A DNA stretch of 64,000 nt from Pyrinomonadaceae bacterium. Lineage in GTDB: Bacteria; Acidobacteriota; Blastocatellia; Pyrinomonadales; Pyrinomonadaceae. This document shows positions 50,762 to 58,407 of this stretch, piece by piece. The stretch's first letter is position 1, and the number at the start of each line of letters is the position of its first letter. Under the pieces are notes generated by a model, which worked only from the letters and a program-made list of their open reading frames with translations, was not told where the DNA came from and searched no databases. Location: assembly GCA_028284415.1 (NCBI GenBank), contig JANQRU010000001.1, positions 558,001 through 622,000 of the forward strand, in the 5' to 3' direction. The translations under genes were made by a program, and so were the position numbers.

Positions 50762-50881
50762 GTATCAAATAAAAATGTGAGTGCTCCGCCTGCAGGGCAA
50801 AAACAAACTGCAAAAGCTGATGAAAATGGGAAATGGATGGTTACTTTTAAGCCTTTGGAAGCGGCGGCGGATTTGGGGGCA
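50762..50881 (+). pseudogene. Fragment of a sialate O-acetylesterase-like gene
   Basis: An open stretch reads GQKQTAKADENGKWMVTFKP with a Gly-x-Trp beta turn, as in the N-terminal beta domain of sialate O-acetylesterases. It has no start of its own, runs into the second copy of the mutase 3' end and stops there. Its GC content is clearly higher than the helicase gene before it. I read it as a leftover piece of a foreign or rearranged gene. Confidence 0.5.
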
Positions 50882-50904
50882 TTTATGAGGAACCAGCTTT
50901 TTAG
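50882..50904 (+). repeat. Direct repeat, right copy
   Basis: It repeats 48639-48661 with one mismatch. Here it is not in frame with a mutase and only supplies a stop codon to the fragment before it. Confidence 0.7.
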
Positions 50905-50923
50905 TTAATTCGTATTTAGATAT

Positions 50924-51358
50924 ATGAAATCAGAAATTACACTTCGAGAAGGAATCGAAAAATTTAACAAGAAGAATATGAAGTATTTCTCTGATAGGGA
51001 TACTTCCGATGAGGCTAAAGAATTTTTTCGATGCCATGATATTGCCCATGTCGTGTTTGGTTGTGATACGACGATCTTTGGTGAAGGAGTCGTGAAAATT
51101 TGGACAGTCTTTGGAACTACTTTGGGGTTCTGGAAACATATTGTGGGGTATAATGAAGCTGATGCATTTGCCCTTTTTAGAATGTACAGCTTAAAGCATG
51201 TAGCGAAAAATATTTTTCGGCTCTTTGTTACAATCCCAAGTGTGATCGTTCGAGCCAAGCGTATGAAAAAACCTTGGAATTGGTCTGATTTTGATTCATA
51301 TATGGATACTCCGATCGGCAAAATTAGAGAAGAATTTAACATCGTTCCAATAAAATAA
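50924..51358 (+). CDS. Coq4-like protein
   Basis: The 144-residue protein has the His-Asp-x-x-His-x11-Glu motif typical of Coq4: HDIAHV at about residues 38-43, then Glu at about 54 in FGEG. Coq4 binds a metal ion through this motif and acts in ubiquinone biosynthesis, where it has been linked to decarboxylation of the ring. The rest of the chain is helical, with KHIVGYNEADAFALFRMYSLKH in the second half. It is 12 bases before the DHFR-like gene, so the two are probably in one transcript. No other ubiquinone gene is nearby. Confidence 0.65.
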   Translation: MKSEITLREGIEKFNKKNMKYFSDRDTSDEAKEFFRCHDIAHVVFGCDTTIFGEGVVKIWTVFGTTLGFWKHIVGYNEADAFALFRMYSLKHVAKNIFRLFVTIPSVIVRAKRMKKPWNWSDFDSYMDTPIGKIREEFNIVPIK

Positions 51359-51370
51359 ACGGAGATTCCA

Positions 51371-51922
51371 ATGTCCAAAGTTACAATCCATATGGTTTCT
51401 AGTCTTGATGGGTTTATTGCCAAGAATGACGGAGACATTTCATGGATGCGTTTGGATGATTCTTTTGAGGAAGGCATTGAACTCACGGACGAATATATTG
51501 CTGAGTTTCTAAAGAAAATTGACTGCTATATGATGGGTTCCCGTACATATGAACATGCTCTTAAACTCGGCTGGGCATACGGCGATACATCCGTTTTTGT
51601 TTTGACCAACAGAGATTTGCCAAAGATACGGGAAACGGTTGAATTCTACTCGGGCGACCTCAAAAATTTCATAAACGACAAACTAAAACCAAAATACAAA
51701 GGAATATGGATGGTCGGTGGTGCTGAAGTAACCAAAGAATTCATCCGTCTAGGGCTTGCCGACGAAGTAGTTATATCAATCCTCCCAATAATCCTCGGTG
51801 ATGGAACATTATTTTTCGACTACATAGGGCAGGAACAAAAGCTACATTTGACGGATGTAACAGCATTCAAGAATGGAATGGTTGAGCTAACTTACGAATT
51901 AATCAATAATGTGAATCAATAG
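51371..51922 (+). CDS. Dihydrofolate reductase-like (RibD C-terminal) protein
   Basis: The 183-residue protein has the layout of the RibD_C/DHFR-like family: VTIHMVSSLDGFIAKNDGDISWM at the start, YMMGSRTYEH (about 57-66), the NADPH-binding WMVGGAEVTKEFI (about 116-128) and PIILGDGTLFF (about 143-153). It probably reduces a pterin- or pyrimidine-like substrate with NADPH, but true folate activity is unproven. A GGAG site lies before the ATG. Confidence 0.85.
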   Translation: MSKVTIHMVSSLDGFIAKNDGDISWMRLDDSFEEGIELTDEYIAEFLKKIDCYMMGSRTYEHALKLGWAYGDTSVFVLTNRDLPKIRETVEFYSGDLKNFINDKLKPKYKGIWMVGGAEVTKEFIRLGLADEVVISILPIILGDGTLFFDYIGQEQKLHLTDVTAFKNGMVELTYELINNVNQ

Positions 51923-51925
51923 TAG

Positions 51926-52012
51926 AACAGGCTGTTAGCCTGTTTAAAAGAGTTAAATGTAATGCTGTTTAACTCCTAAATAAGCGTAGGTGAACAGGCT
52001 GACAGCCTGTTT
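51926..52012. repeat. Compound palindromic element with three hairpins
   Basis: Two near-identical palindromes, AACAGGCTGTTAGCCTGTTT (51926-51945) and AACAGGCTGACAGCCTGTTT (51993-52012), flank a third hairpin GAGTTAAA/TTTAACTC (51950-51975). It may terminate the upstream gene and has the look of a dispersed repetitive element. Confidence 0.6.
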
Positions 52013-52097
52013 TACATTTTGACATCTATTATTATCAAATAACACTCTAATATTGATTCACATCAATATTTACAATATGTGCAAAAGAGAGGTAAAA

Positions 52098-53063
52098 ATG
52101 AAACAGCAAATAATTTTCATTATCACAATTGGCTTGTTTGTTTTAATTCTCTCCTGTACTGAAAAAAATAAGTCTTTATGTCACCCTTGGCAGTCCGGCT
52201 CAAATTTACCAACAGCCCGTTCAGAATTAGCAAGTACAATAATTGACGGAAAAATCTATGTCGCCAGTGGAATAAACTTCTGGGGTTCGTCTGATGCGTT
52301 TGAGGTTTTTGATATAGAGAAAAATTCATGGGAAGTTTTGCCTAATCTACCCGAAAGCTTAAATCATGTTGGAATGGCATCCGCCGATGGCAAAATTTAT
52401 TTGTCAGGAGGATTTTTTAATATGCGTCAAACAGAATTTTCCGATGTGCTGTATGAGTTTGATGTCGAGAAAAATACTTGGAAAGAGATCGGCGAAATGC
52501 CAGATTCTCGGGCGGCTCATTTTATGATTGAGCGGGACGGGAAGCTGTATTTAATCGGCGGAAGAAAGTTTCGGGAAATTTGGGCTTTTGATTTGAAGGA
52601 AAAAACTTGGGATAAAAATGCACTTTCGCCACTGCCGGAAAAACGTGACCATATATCGGTTTTGCAAGATGAAAAGTATCTATATGTCGTTGGCGGAAGA
52701 CAAGGCGGAGCAGTTAAAAAAGATTGTTGGCGTTATGATTTTGAAACTAATAAGTGGGAAGTTTTTGCGGAATTGCCACAACCGAGAGGCGGACAAACTG
52801 CAACACTCTTTGACAATAAAATATATGTCATCGGTGGAGAAGATTTAGGCGAAGGGGTTACTTATAACCGACACGATGTTTATGACTTAGAAAAAGATAT
52901 CTGGTCAACTGCCGAAAATTTACCAACCGCAAGGCACGGTTTAACTTCACAAATTCACAAAGACAAGTGGTACATTATCGGCGGCGGTGAAAGTGCGGGA
53001 GTTAAAACTTTGATTTCAGCCTCTGGTGCTGTCGAAGTTTATAAATTTAATCCCGACAAATAA
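52098..53063 (+). CDS. Kelch-repeat lipoprotein
   Basis: ATG 52098 follows GAGAGG and gives a lipoprotein signal ending LILSC (Cys19). The mature protein is a beta-propeller of five or six kelch repeats, each with a GG pair before aromatic strands: YVASGINFWGSSDAFEVFD, YLSGGFFN, YLIGGRKF, YVVGGRQGG, YVIGGEDLG and YIIGGGESAG. Close families include N-acetylneuraminate epimerase (NanM) and many carbohydrate- or protein-binding propellers. It is anchored at a membrane with the propeller in the periplasm or outside. A NanM role is not shown. Confidence 0.82.
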   Translation: MKQQIIFIITIGLFVLILSCTEKNKSLCHPWQSGSNLPTARSELASTIIDGKIYVASGINFWGSSDAFEVFDIEKNSWEVLPNLPESLNHVGMASADGKIYLSGGFFNMRQTEFSDVLYEFDVEKNTWKEIGEMPDSRAAHFMIERDGKLYLIGGRKFREIWAFDLKEKTWDKNALSPLPEKRDHISVLQDEKYLYVVGGRQGGAVKKDCWRYDFETNKWEVFAELPQPRGGQTATLFDNKIYVIGGEDLGEGVTYNRHDVYDLEKDIWSTAENLPTARHGLTSQIHKDKWYIIGGGESAGVKTLISASGAVEVYKFNPDK

Positions 53064-53177
53064 TTTTTAGCAACAAATTCTTTTGTTTCTTCGTCACATT
53101 TGTAAAAGTTTTGTGATAGTTGAAAATTCTCTCACAAAATACTTTTATCTCTTCCCATTTTTGTTTAGAATCTATCT

Positions 53178-54026
53178 ATGATTAAGCCACAGACAATTGC
53201 CATACCCATATTTGCATTGTTAATCGCAATTGAGGCTTATTATGTCATCAAGGAAAACCGTGAGAATTTTGATCGGAAAGATACTTGGACAAATATTTTG
53301 ATCGGTTTTGTAAGTGTTGGATTTGGGGCAATTTTCGCCTATTTTACAAGCCAAGCTTATCTTTGGGCTAATTCAGTCACACCAATTCAAATGCCAATGA
53401 ATGTTTGGTGGAGTTGGGTTTTGCTGATGTTTATTGACGATTTTGCTTATTACTGGTTTCATCGTTGTAGCCACGAAATCCGTTTTCTCTGGAACTTTCA
53501 TGTCGTTCACCATTCATCGAACCAATATAATTTGAGCGTGGCTGTTCGCCAAAGTTGGTTTAGTGGCTTTTCTCATTGGATATTTTATGTTCCAGTCGCA
53601 TTTCTTGGATTTCCCTTTTGGGCTTTCGTGACAATGCATGGTCTAAATCTTATTTATCAATTCTGGATTCATACAAAATTTATTGGCAAATTAGGCTGGC
53701 TTGAATATGTGTTCAATACCCCTTCTCACCACCGAGTACATCACGGTGTAAATGCACAGTATCTCGACAAAAACTATGCAGGAATTTTTATAATTTGGGA
53801 TAGATTATTTGGTACATTTGAAGAAGAAAAAGAAGAAGTTAAATACGGAATAACAACTCCGATTAATTCATACAATCCGCTATGGATTAACACACATGCA
53901 TGGTTTGAAATGTATGATAAGATGTCACAGAAAAAAACAATATTGGGCAAATTGCGATGTATATTCGCGTCACCCAATATGGATTTTGAAGAAAAATCTA
54001 ATCTTAAATTAAAGCCTGAGAATTAA
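53178..54026 (+). CDS. Sterol desaturase / fatty acid hydroxylase family protein
   Basis: The 282-residue membrane protein has four or five helices and the eight-His di-iron motif set: HRCSHE (about 96-101), HVVHHSS (about 108-114), and HRVHHG (about 184-189). It inserts oxygen at a C-H bond of a lipid, using a di-iron centre. The natural substrate could be a sterol, hopanoid, carotenoid or ether lipid. It ends six bases before the next gene. Confidence 0.88.
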   Translation: MIKPQTIAIPIFALLIAIEAYYVIKENRENFDRKDTWTNILIGFVSVGFGAIFAYFTSQAYLWANSVTPIQMPMNVWWSWVLLMFIDDFAYYWFHRCSHEIRFLWNFHVVHHSSNQYNLSVAVRQSWFSGFSHWIFYVPVAFLGFPFWAFVTMHGLNLIYQFWIHTKFIGKLGWLEYVFNTPSHHRVHHGVNAQYLDKNYAGIFIIWDRLFGTFEEEKEEVKYGITTPINSYNPLWINTHAWFEMYDKMSQKKTILGKLRCIFASPNMDFEEKSNLKLKPEN

Positions 54027-54032
54027 ATCAAA

Positions 54033-54773
54033 ATGAAAATAAGAGTCTTATTAATTAGCATTGTGATATTAACAATGTGCGTCGGTATTTTTGCCCAAAA
54101 TAGTGCTTATTTAGTTTCTTCTAAAAAGGTTACCTATGAAAGAAAAGGTGAAAATATTTCCGAGTATAAGAAAAAATTTAATGTAAATTATCCGAAGGTT
54201 TCGGGAGTTTCTTCTAAAGCTGCTCAAAAAAATTTGGACGACACACTAAACTATTGGAAAACATTCGGAATGACTTTGGAAGAGAGTCTCGGTGATTATA
54301 CGTGGTTAGATAGTTTTGATTACAAGGTTAATTACAATAAAAATAGTTTACTAGCCATAGAATTGATAATGGAGGGTTCGGGGGCTTACCCGGATGGTAC
54401 GGTCAAAACTAAAGTGATTAATCTAAATACAGGAAGAAGAATCTATATACAAGATGCTTTTACAAACATTGGCAAACTGCTTGTAAAAATTGAAAAAGCA
54501 CAAAAAAAAGAACTTGCAGATCATATAAAAAATCTTCAAAAAGAATATCCTGAAGATTATGCTACTGCCCAAGATTTATTTAGAAACAAAAAATTTACTA
54601 CAAACACGCTTGATGAATACTCCATAGATGAAAAAGGCGTAACATTCATATTTGATTATGGATTCCCTCATGCAATCAAAGCACTAGAACCGGATGGAAA
54701 ATATTTTTTCACATGGCAGGAAATGAAGCCATTTATTAAAACTCAGAGCTTTTTCGGAAAGTTCATTAAGTAA
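54033..54773 (+). CDS. Secreted DUF4163/DUF3298 (RsiV-like) protein
   Basis: The 246-residue protein has a signal peptide (about 1-22, ending FAQN). It then has a KKFNVNYPKVSG strand, and an LLAIELIMEGSGAYPDG followed by a VINLNTGRRIYIQDAF block (about 109-155), the mark of DUF4163/DUF3298 domains found in RsiV and PdaC. In those proteins the domain binds lysozyme or sits beside a deacetylase. Here there is no enzyme domain, so it is probably a periplasmic binding protein. Confidence 0.72.
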   Translation: MKIRVLLISIVILTMCVGIFAQNSAYLVSSKKVTYERKGENISEYKKKFNVNYPKVSGVSSKAAQKNLDDTLNYWKTFGMTLEESLGDYTWLDSFDYKVNYNKNSLLAIELIMEGSGAYPDGTVKTKVINLNTGRRIYIQDAFTNIGKLLVKIEKAQKKELADHIKNLQKEYPEDYATAQDLFRNKKFTTNTLDEYSIDEKGVTFIFDYGFPHAIKALEPDGKYFFTWQEMKPFIKTQSFFGKFIK

Positions 54774-54803
54774 AATACAATTTTATGGTTGATGATTTTT
54801 TCT

Positions 54804-54846
54804 TAAAGTAAGAGGAGATATTTCAAAAATGTCTCCTCTTACTTTA
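54804..54846. terminator. Bidirectional intrinsic terminator
   Basis: A perfect 15-bp stem TAAAGTAAGAGGAGA/TCTCCTCTTACTTTA lies between convergent genes, with T-rich sequence on both outer sides. Confidence 0.85.
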
Positions 54847-54848
54847 TT

Positions 54849-55412
54849 TTATGGGGCAACTAAATTATTTCGGCGTTCATGTATTAACCATGCAGAACAA
54901 CCTGTTTGTCCTGCTTGTCCTCCACGGACTGGATCAACTAACCATAGATATAAAACATGCTTTAATTCCTGACCTTGTTTTCCGACCATTTCAATAGCCC
55001 AAACCTCATCTTGTGTGCGGGCTTGAACTTCCATAGTCATCGCTGCTTGGCGGGCAGATACAGCTGTTGTAATAATGCTATAACCAACATTTGCAAACAT
55101 ACCTGCAACTCCCGAGACAACGGGATAACTTCTGCCGCCTCTCAGCTGTGTGTTGAGTTGCGACATTATGTGGCTATCCCTTTGACTGAAAGTAATTAGT
55201 CTTTGTCTTGAAATATTTTCTGAACATAGATTGACTGTATTTGGAGGAACGTGAACATATCTATTCCCACCTACATTTTCTACTCTTGCCAGCCTCGGTC
55301 CGTTCCAGCTTGATCTTAATCCCATCCAAACATCGGTTGCCACTTGTCCAACTCTTCTTGACTCAGGTGCAATATTCGGTAAGCAAGCTAATAATTCCTG
55401 TCTTGTATTCAT
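54849..55412 (-). CDS. Hypothetical protein
   Basis: The start is ATG 55410-55412, seven bases after GGAGG; the codon before it (TTG) is in frame but less likely. The 187-residue product has no signal peptide. It contains an Ala/Gly-rich run (about 98-125: GVAGMFANVGYSIITT) that might be a membrane or pore helix, and a C-terminal HVLYLWLVDP strand followed by a Gly/Gln loop. I recognise no family. It lies 69 bases after a secreted protein gene on the same strand. Confidence 0.55.
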   Translation of the reverse strand: MNTRQELLACLPNIAPESRRVGQVATDVWMGLRSSWNGPRLARVENVGGNRYVHVPPNTVNLCSENISRQRLITFSQRDSHIMSQLNTQLRGGRSYPVVSGVAGMFANVGYSIITTAVSARQAAMTMEVQARTQDEVWAIEMVGKQGQELKHVLYLWLVDPVRGGQAGQTGCSAWLIHERRNNLVAP

Positions 55413-55481
55413 CAAATGACCTCCATACTACATATTCAATTAACCTAAATTTGAAATTTCTCTAAAGCTCATATTTCAAAC

Positions 55482-56534
55482 TCAACGACTAATAGTTGCT
55501 TGCCAACCTCGATTGGTAAACAATCTCGTTCTATTCCTCCAGCAAGTGTAAGTTCCATTGACATTTCTCTTATTTCTAGCAATGGTTCCCGAATAATTAC
55601 AATTAATTCCGTCACTACTGTTTCTCCTCGTAACGGTAATTTTATTTCCATTTAATTTGATGGTTAACGTCCCCTTCACGACAGAACCGCCTAACCTCCA
55701 AATTGCATCAAAAACATTACTATTCCCACGTCTGGTCCAAACTCCTGTCCAACCGCTCTCACTTTCATTCCATACTCGTCCTAAAACATTAGTAATGACA
55801 GGTCTAACAAAATTAAAAGCACGAATTTCTCCTTGATATTGCCGACTTCTAACTCCATTTCTAGCTGTGCTTCGGAAATAACGTGGTCCCGTATCTAATT
55901 CGATATAAACTACTCCTCCTCGATTTCTAGCAATGGAGCCATAGTGAACAGCAGCTGTACAAATAGATGATGTATCTGTATATGAAATTGATCCCCAAAT
56001 AGGTCTGATTTGACCATTAGGAGGACAATTGAACGCATATCTTTGACCATTATTTCCTGCGAGTCTTAAATTTCTTGGAGTGGCAGTCCAGGCGATTCTT
56101 CTGACACCAGGTACGTTGCCAGTTTGCCAACAGGTACTTTTACCCGTTCTAACAAACTGACTTATGCAATTACGTAGAACATTTAATCTTTGAGTTTCAG
56201 AAGCAAATCCATTGACCTCAACATCAACAAGCATTCTCATCGCCCTTGAATTTACAAGATTGTTACTATTGTCATCGACAATGCATTTAATTCTGACGTT
56301 GAGACGATTAGCATTTCCTACTACAAACCAGTTTTTACTCTCTGTAACTGGAATTTTTGCCAACCTTAAAGCCACTTTTGCACGTTGAATACAATTATTC
56401 TGTGGAATTCTCATCCAACTAGTCCAACTTGCAGTCTTAATACTTTGTGCATTTAAATTTGAACTGAATATAAATATTGATAATCCGATAGTTAACAAAA
56501 TCGATATTTGATAATTTATTTTGATATTTTTCAT
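55482..56534 (-). CDS. Secreted Cys-rich protein of unknown function
   Basis: A signal peptide (about 1-30, ending LNAQ) is followed by a mature protein with about eight Cys. The N-terminal part (about 35-165) has IPQNNCIQRAKVALRLA and a regular Cys spacing. The C-terminal 110 residues (about 240-350) form repeated beta-strand modules (GWTGVWTRRGNSNVFDAIW, LTIKLNGNKITVTRRN, a CNYSGTI strand and NGTYTC). The end is a Trp-rich fold that could bind a ligand. I recognise no family. It is probably periplasmic or secreted. Confidence 0.6.
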   Translation of the reverse strand: MKNIKINYQISILLTIGLSIFIFSSNLNAQSIKTASWTSWMRIPQNNCIQRAKVALRLAKIPVTESKNWFVVGNANRLNVRIKCIVDDNSNNLVNSRAMRMLVDVEVNGFASETQRLNVLRNCISQFVRTGKSTCWQTGNVPGVRRIAWTATPRNLRLAGNNGQRYAFNCPPNGQIRPIWGSISYTDTSSICTAAVHYGSIARNRGGVVYIELDTGPRYFRSTARNGVRSRQYQGEIRAFNFVRPVITNVLGRVWNESESGWTGVWTRRGNSNVFDAIWRLGGSVVKGTLTIKLNGNKITVTRRNSSDGINCNYSGTIARNKRNVNGTYTCWRNRTRLFTNRGWQATISR

Positions 56535-56850
56535 TTTTTTGATCTCCTGTGTTTCACTAACTGCAAAAGATGTACCCTAAACTAAACACCTGTAAATACA
56601 TAGTTTAGAAGAATCTAAAATAAAACTATCTATAAATATTTCGCGGACATATGTGGAATATTCCACGTAAAGACTCGTTAAGCTGACCGATTGTGTGAGC
56701 TTCAATTGTAATTATTAATTTCCAAAAGATTTGATAAGAAAAGAAAATATTCGGGCACTATTTTTTTAATTTGTAAAATAATTCCGAACCAACTAAAATT
56801 CTAGCTGTCATTAAAGAATTTGTATTTATTAGTTTTGTTTAAGAAAGATT
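56535..56850. other. Intergenic region before the mutase small subunit
   Basis: These 316 AT-rich bases between divergent genes hold no supported coding region. The only clear signal is a perfect 14-bp palindrome at 56653-56666. Promoters for both directions must lie here, but none stands out. Confidence 0.5.
56653..56666. promoter_or_regulatory. Perfect 14-bp palindrome, possible operator
   Basis: GTGGAATATTCCAC reads the same on both strands and lies in the divergent intergenic region, about 120 bases from the secreted gene's start and about 185 from the mutase small subunit. Its shape fits a dimeric regulator site. Confidence 0.5.
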
Positions 56851-57255
56851 ATGAGTGACAGAAAAATTCGTGTATTGGTTGCAAAACCTGGTTTAGATGG
56901 ACATGATCGAGGTGCAAAAGTTATTGCCCGTGCTTTAAGAGATGCAGGTATGGAAGTAATTTATACCGGTTTGCGTCAAACCCCCGAAATGATTGCAGCA
57001 GCAGCTTTACAAGAAGATGTTGATGCTGTTGGAATCTCGATTTTGAGTGGTGCACACAACACCCTCTGTCCCAGAATCGTTAATTTACTTAGGGACAATG
57101 GAATGGATGATACTTTGGTGGTAGTGGGTGGAATCGTCCCGCAAGAAGATATTCCCGCACTCAAAGAGAAAGGTATCTCAGAAGTATTTTTGCCGGGTAC
57201 ATCTACGGAAGATATTGTCGAATTTTTACAAAACAATGTAAGAAATGAAGGTTAG
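56851..57255 (+). CDS. B12-binding small subunit of the acyl-CoA mutase
   Basis: The 134-residue protein is a free-standing cobalamin-binding domain with the base-off DGHDRG motif (about residues 16-21, [17 protein letters not shown]), SILSGAHNT (about 69-77) and VVVGGIVP (about 92-99). It carries adenosylcobalamin to the catalytic large subunit. The matching large subunit is encoded 10 kb upstream (46979-48661), and no other candidate is in the window. The length fits the small subunits of two-part isobutyryl- or methylmalonyl-CoA mutases. Confidence 0.92.
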   Translation: MSDRKIRVLVAKPGLDGHDRGAKVIARALRDAGMEVIYTGLRQTPEMIAAAALQEDVDAVGISILSGAHNTLCPRIVNLLRDNGMDDTLVVVGGIVPQEDIPALKEKGISEVFLPGTSTEDIVEFLQNNVRNEG

Positions 57256-57302
57256 TGTTTGTTAAAAAAAGATTTACAATGCTTTAACTAAGCATTTATA
57301 AT

Positions 57303-57342
57303 AAAAAGTCGGAAGTAGTTAAATTATGGCTTCCGACTTTTT
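57303..57342 (+). terminator. Intrinsic terminator
   Basis: AAAAAGTCGGAAG pairs with CTTCCGACTTTTT over a 14-base loop; the right arm itself is the T-run. It follows the B12-binding subunit gene. Confidence 0.82.
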
Positions 57343-57395
57343 CTCACTTACTCAAAATTCTTATTCAACAAATTTCTCACAACCCCATACATAAC

Positions 57396-57725
57396 ATGAT
57401 TAAACGAATCGCTCTTCAATTAATTTTCTGCGGAATATTTGTGCTTATTTTAGCTATGGGCACCAACGCTCAACAAAAGAACTTAGCTCAAAAATCTTTA
57501 AGTGTTTCAAAAAAGGCAACTGTAATAATTGTTGGTAATTCTGCAAAATATTCCTACAAAGCAACTAAATTTACAGCCTCCAAAGTCGCTAAACCAATCA
57601 TTGTAAAATCTGCACCAAAAGTAGGAATGTTTCTACTAAAGAAATCGGGCTACACCGCTAAAAAAGCGTTCCCGGTTGGAAGAAAACTATTCGTAAAATA
57701 CATCAAATATAAATTTCTCCCCTAA
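57396..57725 (+). CDS. Small Lys-rich secreted protein 1
   Basis: A signal peptide (about 1-25, cut near NAQQ) leads to an 84-residue mature protein with about 25% Lys and many Ala, Val and Ser. It has a weak repeat of the type K-A-T-K-F-T-A-S-K-V-A. I see no catalytic motif. It resembles the next two genes in size, signal and composition, so they probably form a local family. They look histone-H1-like but are exported. Confidence 0.6.
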   Translation: MIKRIALQLIFCGIFVLILAMGTNAQQKNLAQKSLSVSKKATVIIVGNSAKYSYKATKFTASKVAKPIIVKSAPKVGMFLLKKSGYTAKKAFPVGRKLFVKYIKYKFLP

Positions 57726-57798
57726 CTAACTGATCTCTGGCATGCCAAGTGCAACTTAAGCTTGTAAATACATTGATCAGGGGGAATTTAAGATATTT

Positions 57799-58248
57799 AT
57801 GAGATTAAGAATAGTTTATTGTTTCAGTCTAATACTTGGAGTCGTATTGTTCTCATACGGAACAACTAATGCACAGGTAGTTGATGCAGTTGAAAAAGTT
57901 GCTGAAGTAACTAAGGAAGCAACCGTAGAAACTGCGAAGAAAACCGCAGAAGTAACTAAAGATATTGCAAAAGGAACAAAGGATGTTACCGTTAAAGGTG
58001 CTAAGAAGACTGTAAAGGTTACGAAAAAAGTTTATGACAAAGGTGATGATGTAGCTTCTGATACTGCTAAATTAACTAAAAAGGGTGCCAAAAAAGCTCT
58101 CAATGCAGGTGAATACGTAACAATTTCTGTTTGGGACGGAACTGAATGGGTATCAAAGAAAGTTAAAAAAGGAACTTTTAAAGGTGTCGAAAAAACTAAA
58201 GAAAGTGTAGAAATTGTTGGTGAGGAAGTTGAAGACGTAGTTGATTAA
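57799..58248 (+). CDS. Small Lys/Thr/Val-rich secreted protein 2 with LEA-like repeats
   Basis: The 149-residue protein has a signal peptide (about 1-26). Residues about 27-105 are short repeats such as KKTAEVTKDIAKGTKDV and KGAKKTVKVTKKV, which look like the amphipathic repeats of LEA-type or apolipoprotein-like proteins. The C-terminal part has YVTISVWDGTEWVSKKVKKG, a motif shared with the next gene. Such repeats often coat membranes or protect against drying; that role is inference. Confidence 0.65.
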   Translation: MRLRIVYCFSLILGVVLFSYGTTNAQVVDAVEKVAEVTKEATVETAKKTAEVTKDIAKGTKDVTVKGAKKTVKVTKKVYDKGDDVASDTAKLTKKGAKKALNAGEYVTISVWDGTEWVSKKVKKGTFKGVEKTKESVEIVGEEVEDVVD

Positions 58249-58269
58249 AATTACAAATAATAATTTATT

Positions 58270-58308
58270 AAAGGCGAGTGGATTTTTATATTCCCTCGCC
58301 TTTTTCTT
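58270..58308 (+). terminator. Intrinsic terminator
   Basis: AAAGGCGAG pairs with CTCGCCTTT over a 16-base loop, followed by TTCTTTTTT. Confidence 0.82.
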
Positions 58309-58407
58309 TTTTGCAAAACAACCTTTATTTGGTACATTACATCTTTAGTTTATCCTTTTCAGCCAAATATTCTAATTAAAATACTATCTCTACAAGGAGA
58401 AGAAATT

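Noticed and set aside
48639-50904. Insertion sequence or transposon
   Set aside because: There is a direct repeat pair but no transposase, integrase or terminal inverted repeat.
50905-51486. 193-residue open frame on the minus strand
   Set aside because: It lies opposite the Coq4-like and DHFR-like genes, which have clear motifs. Its Ser/Ile-rich product looks like a reverse-strand shadow.
56535-56850. Cobalamin riboswitch ahead of the B12-binding mutase subunit
   Set aside because: I saw no B12 box or long structured leader in this AT-rich region.
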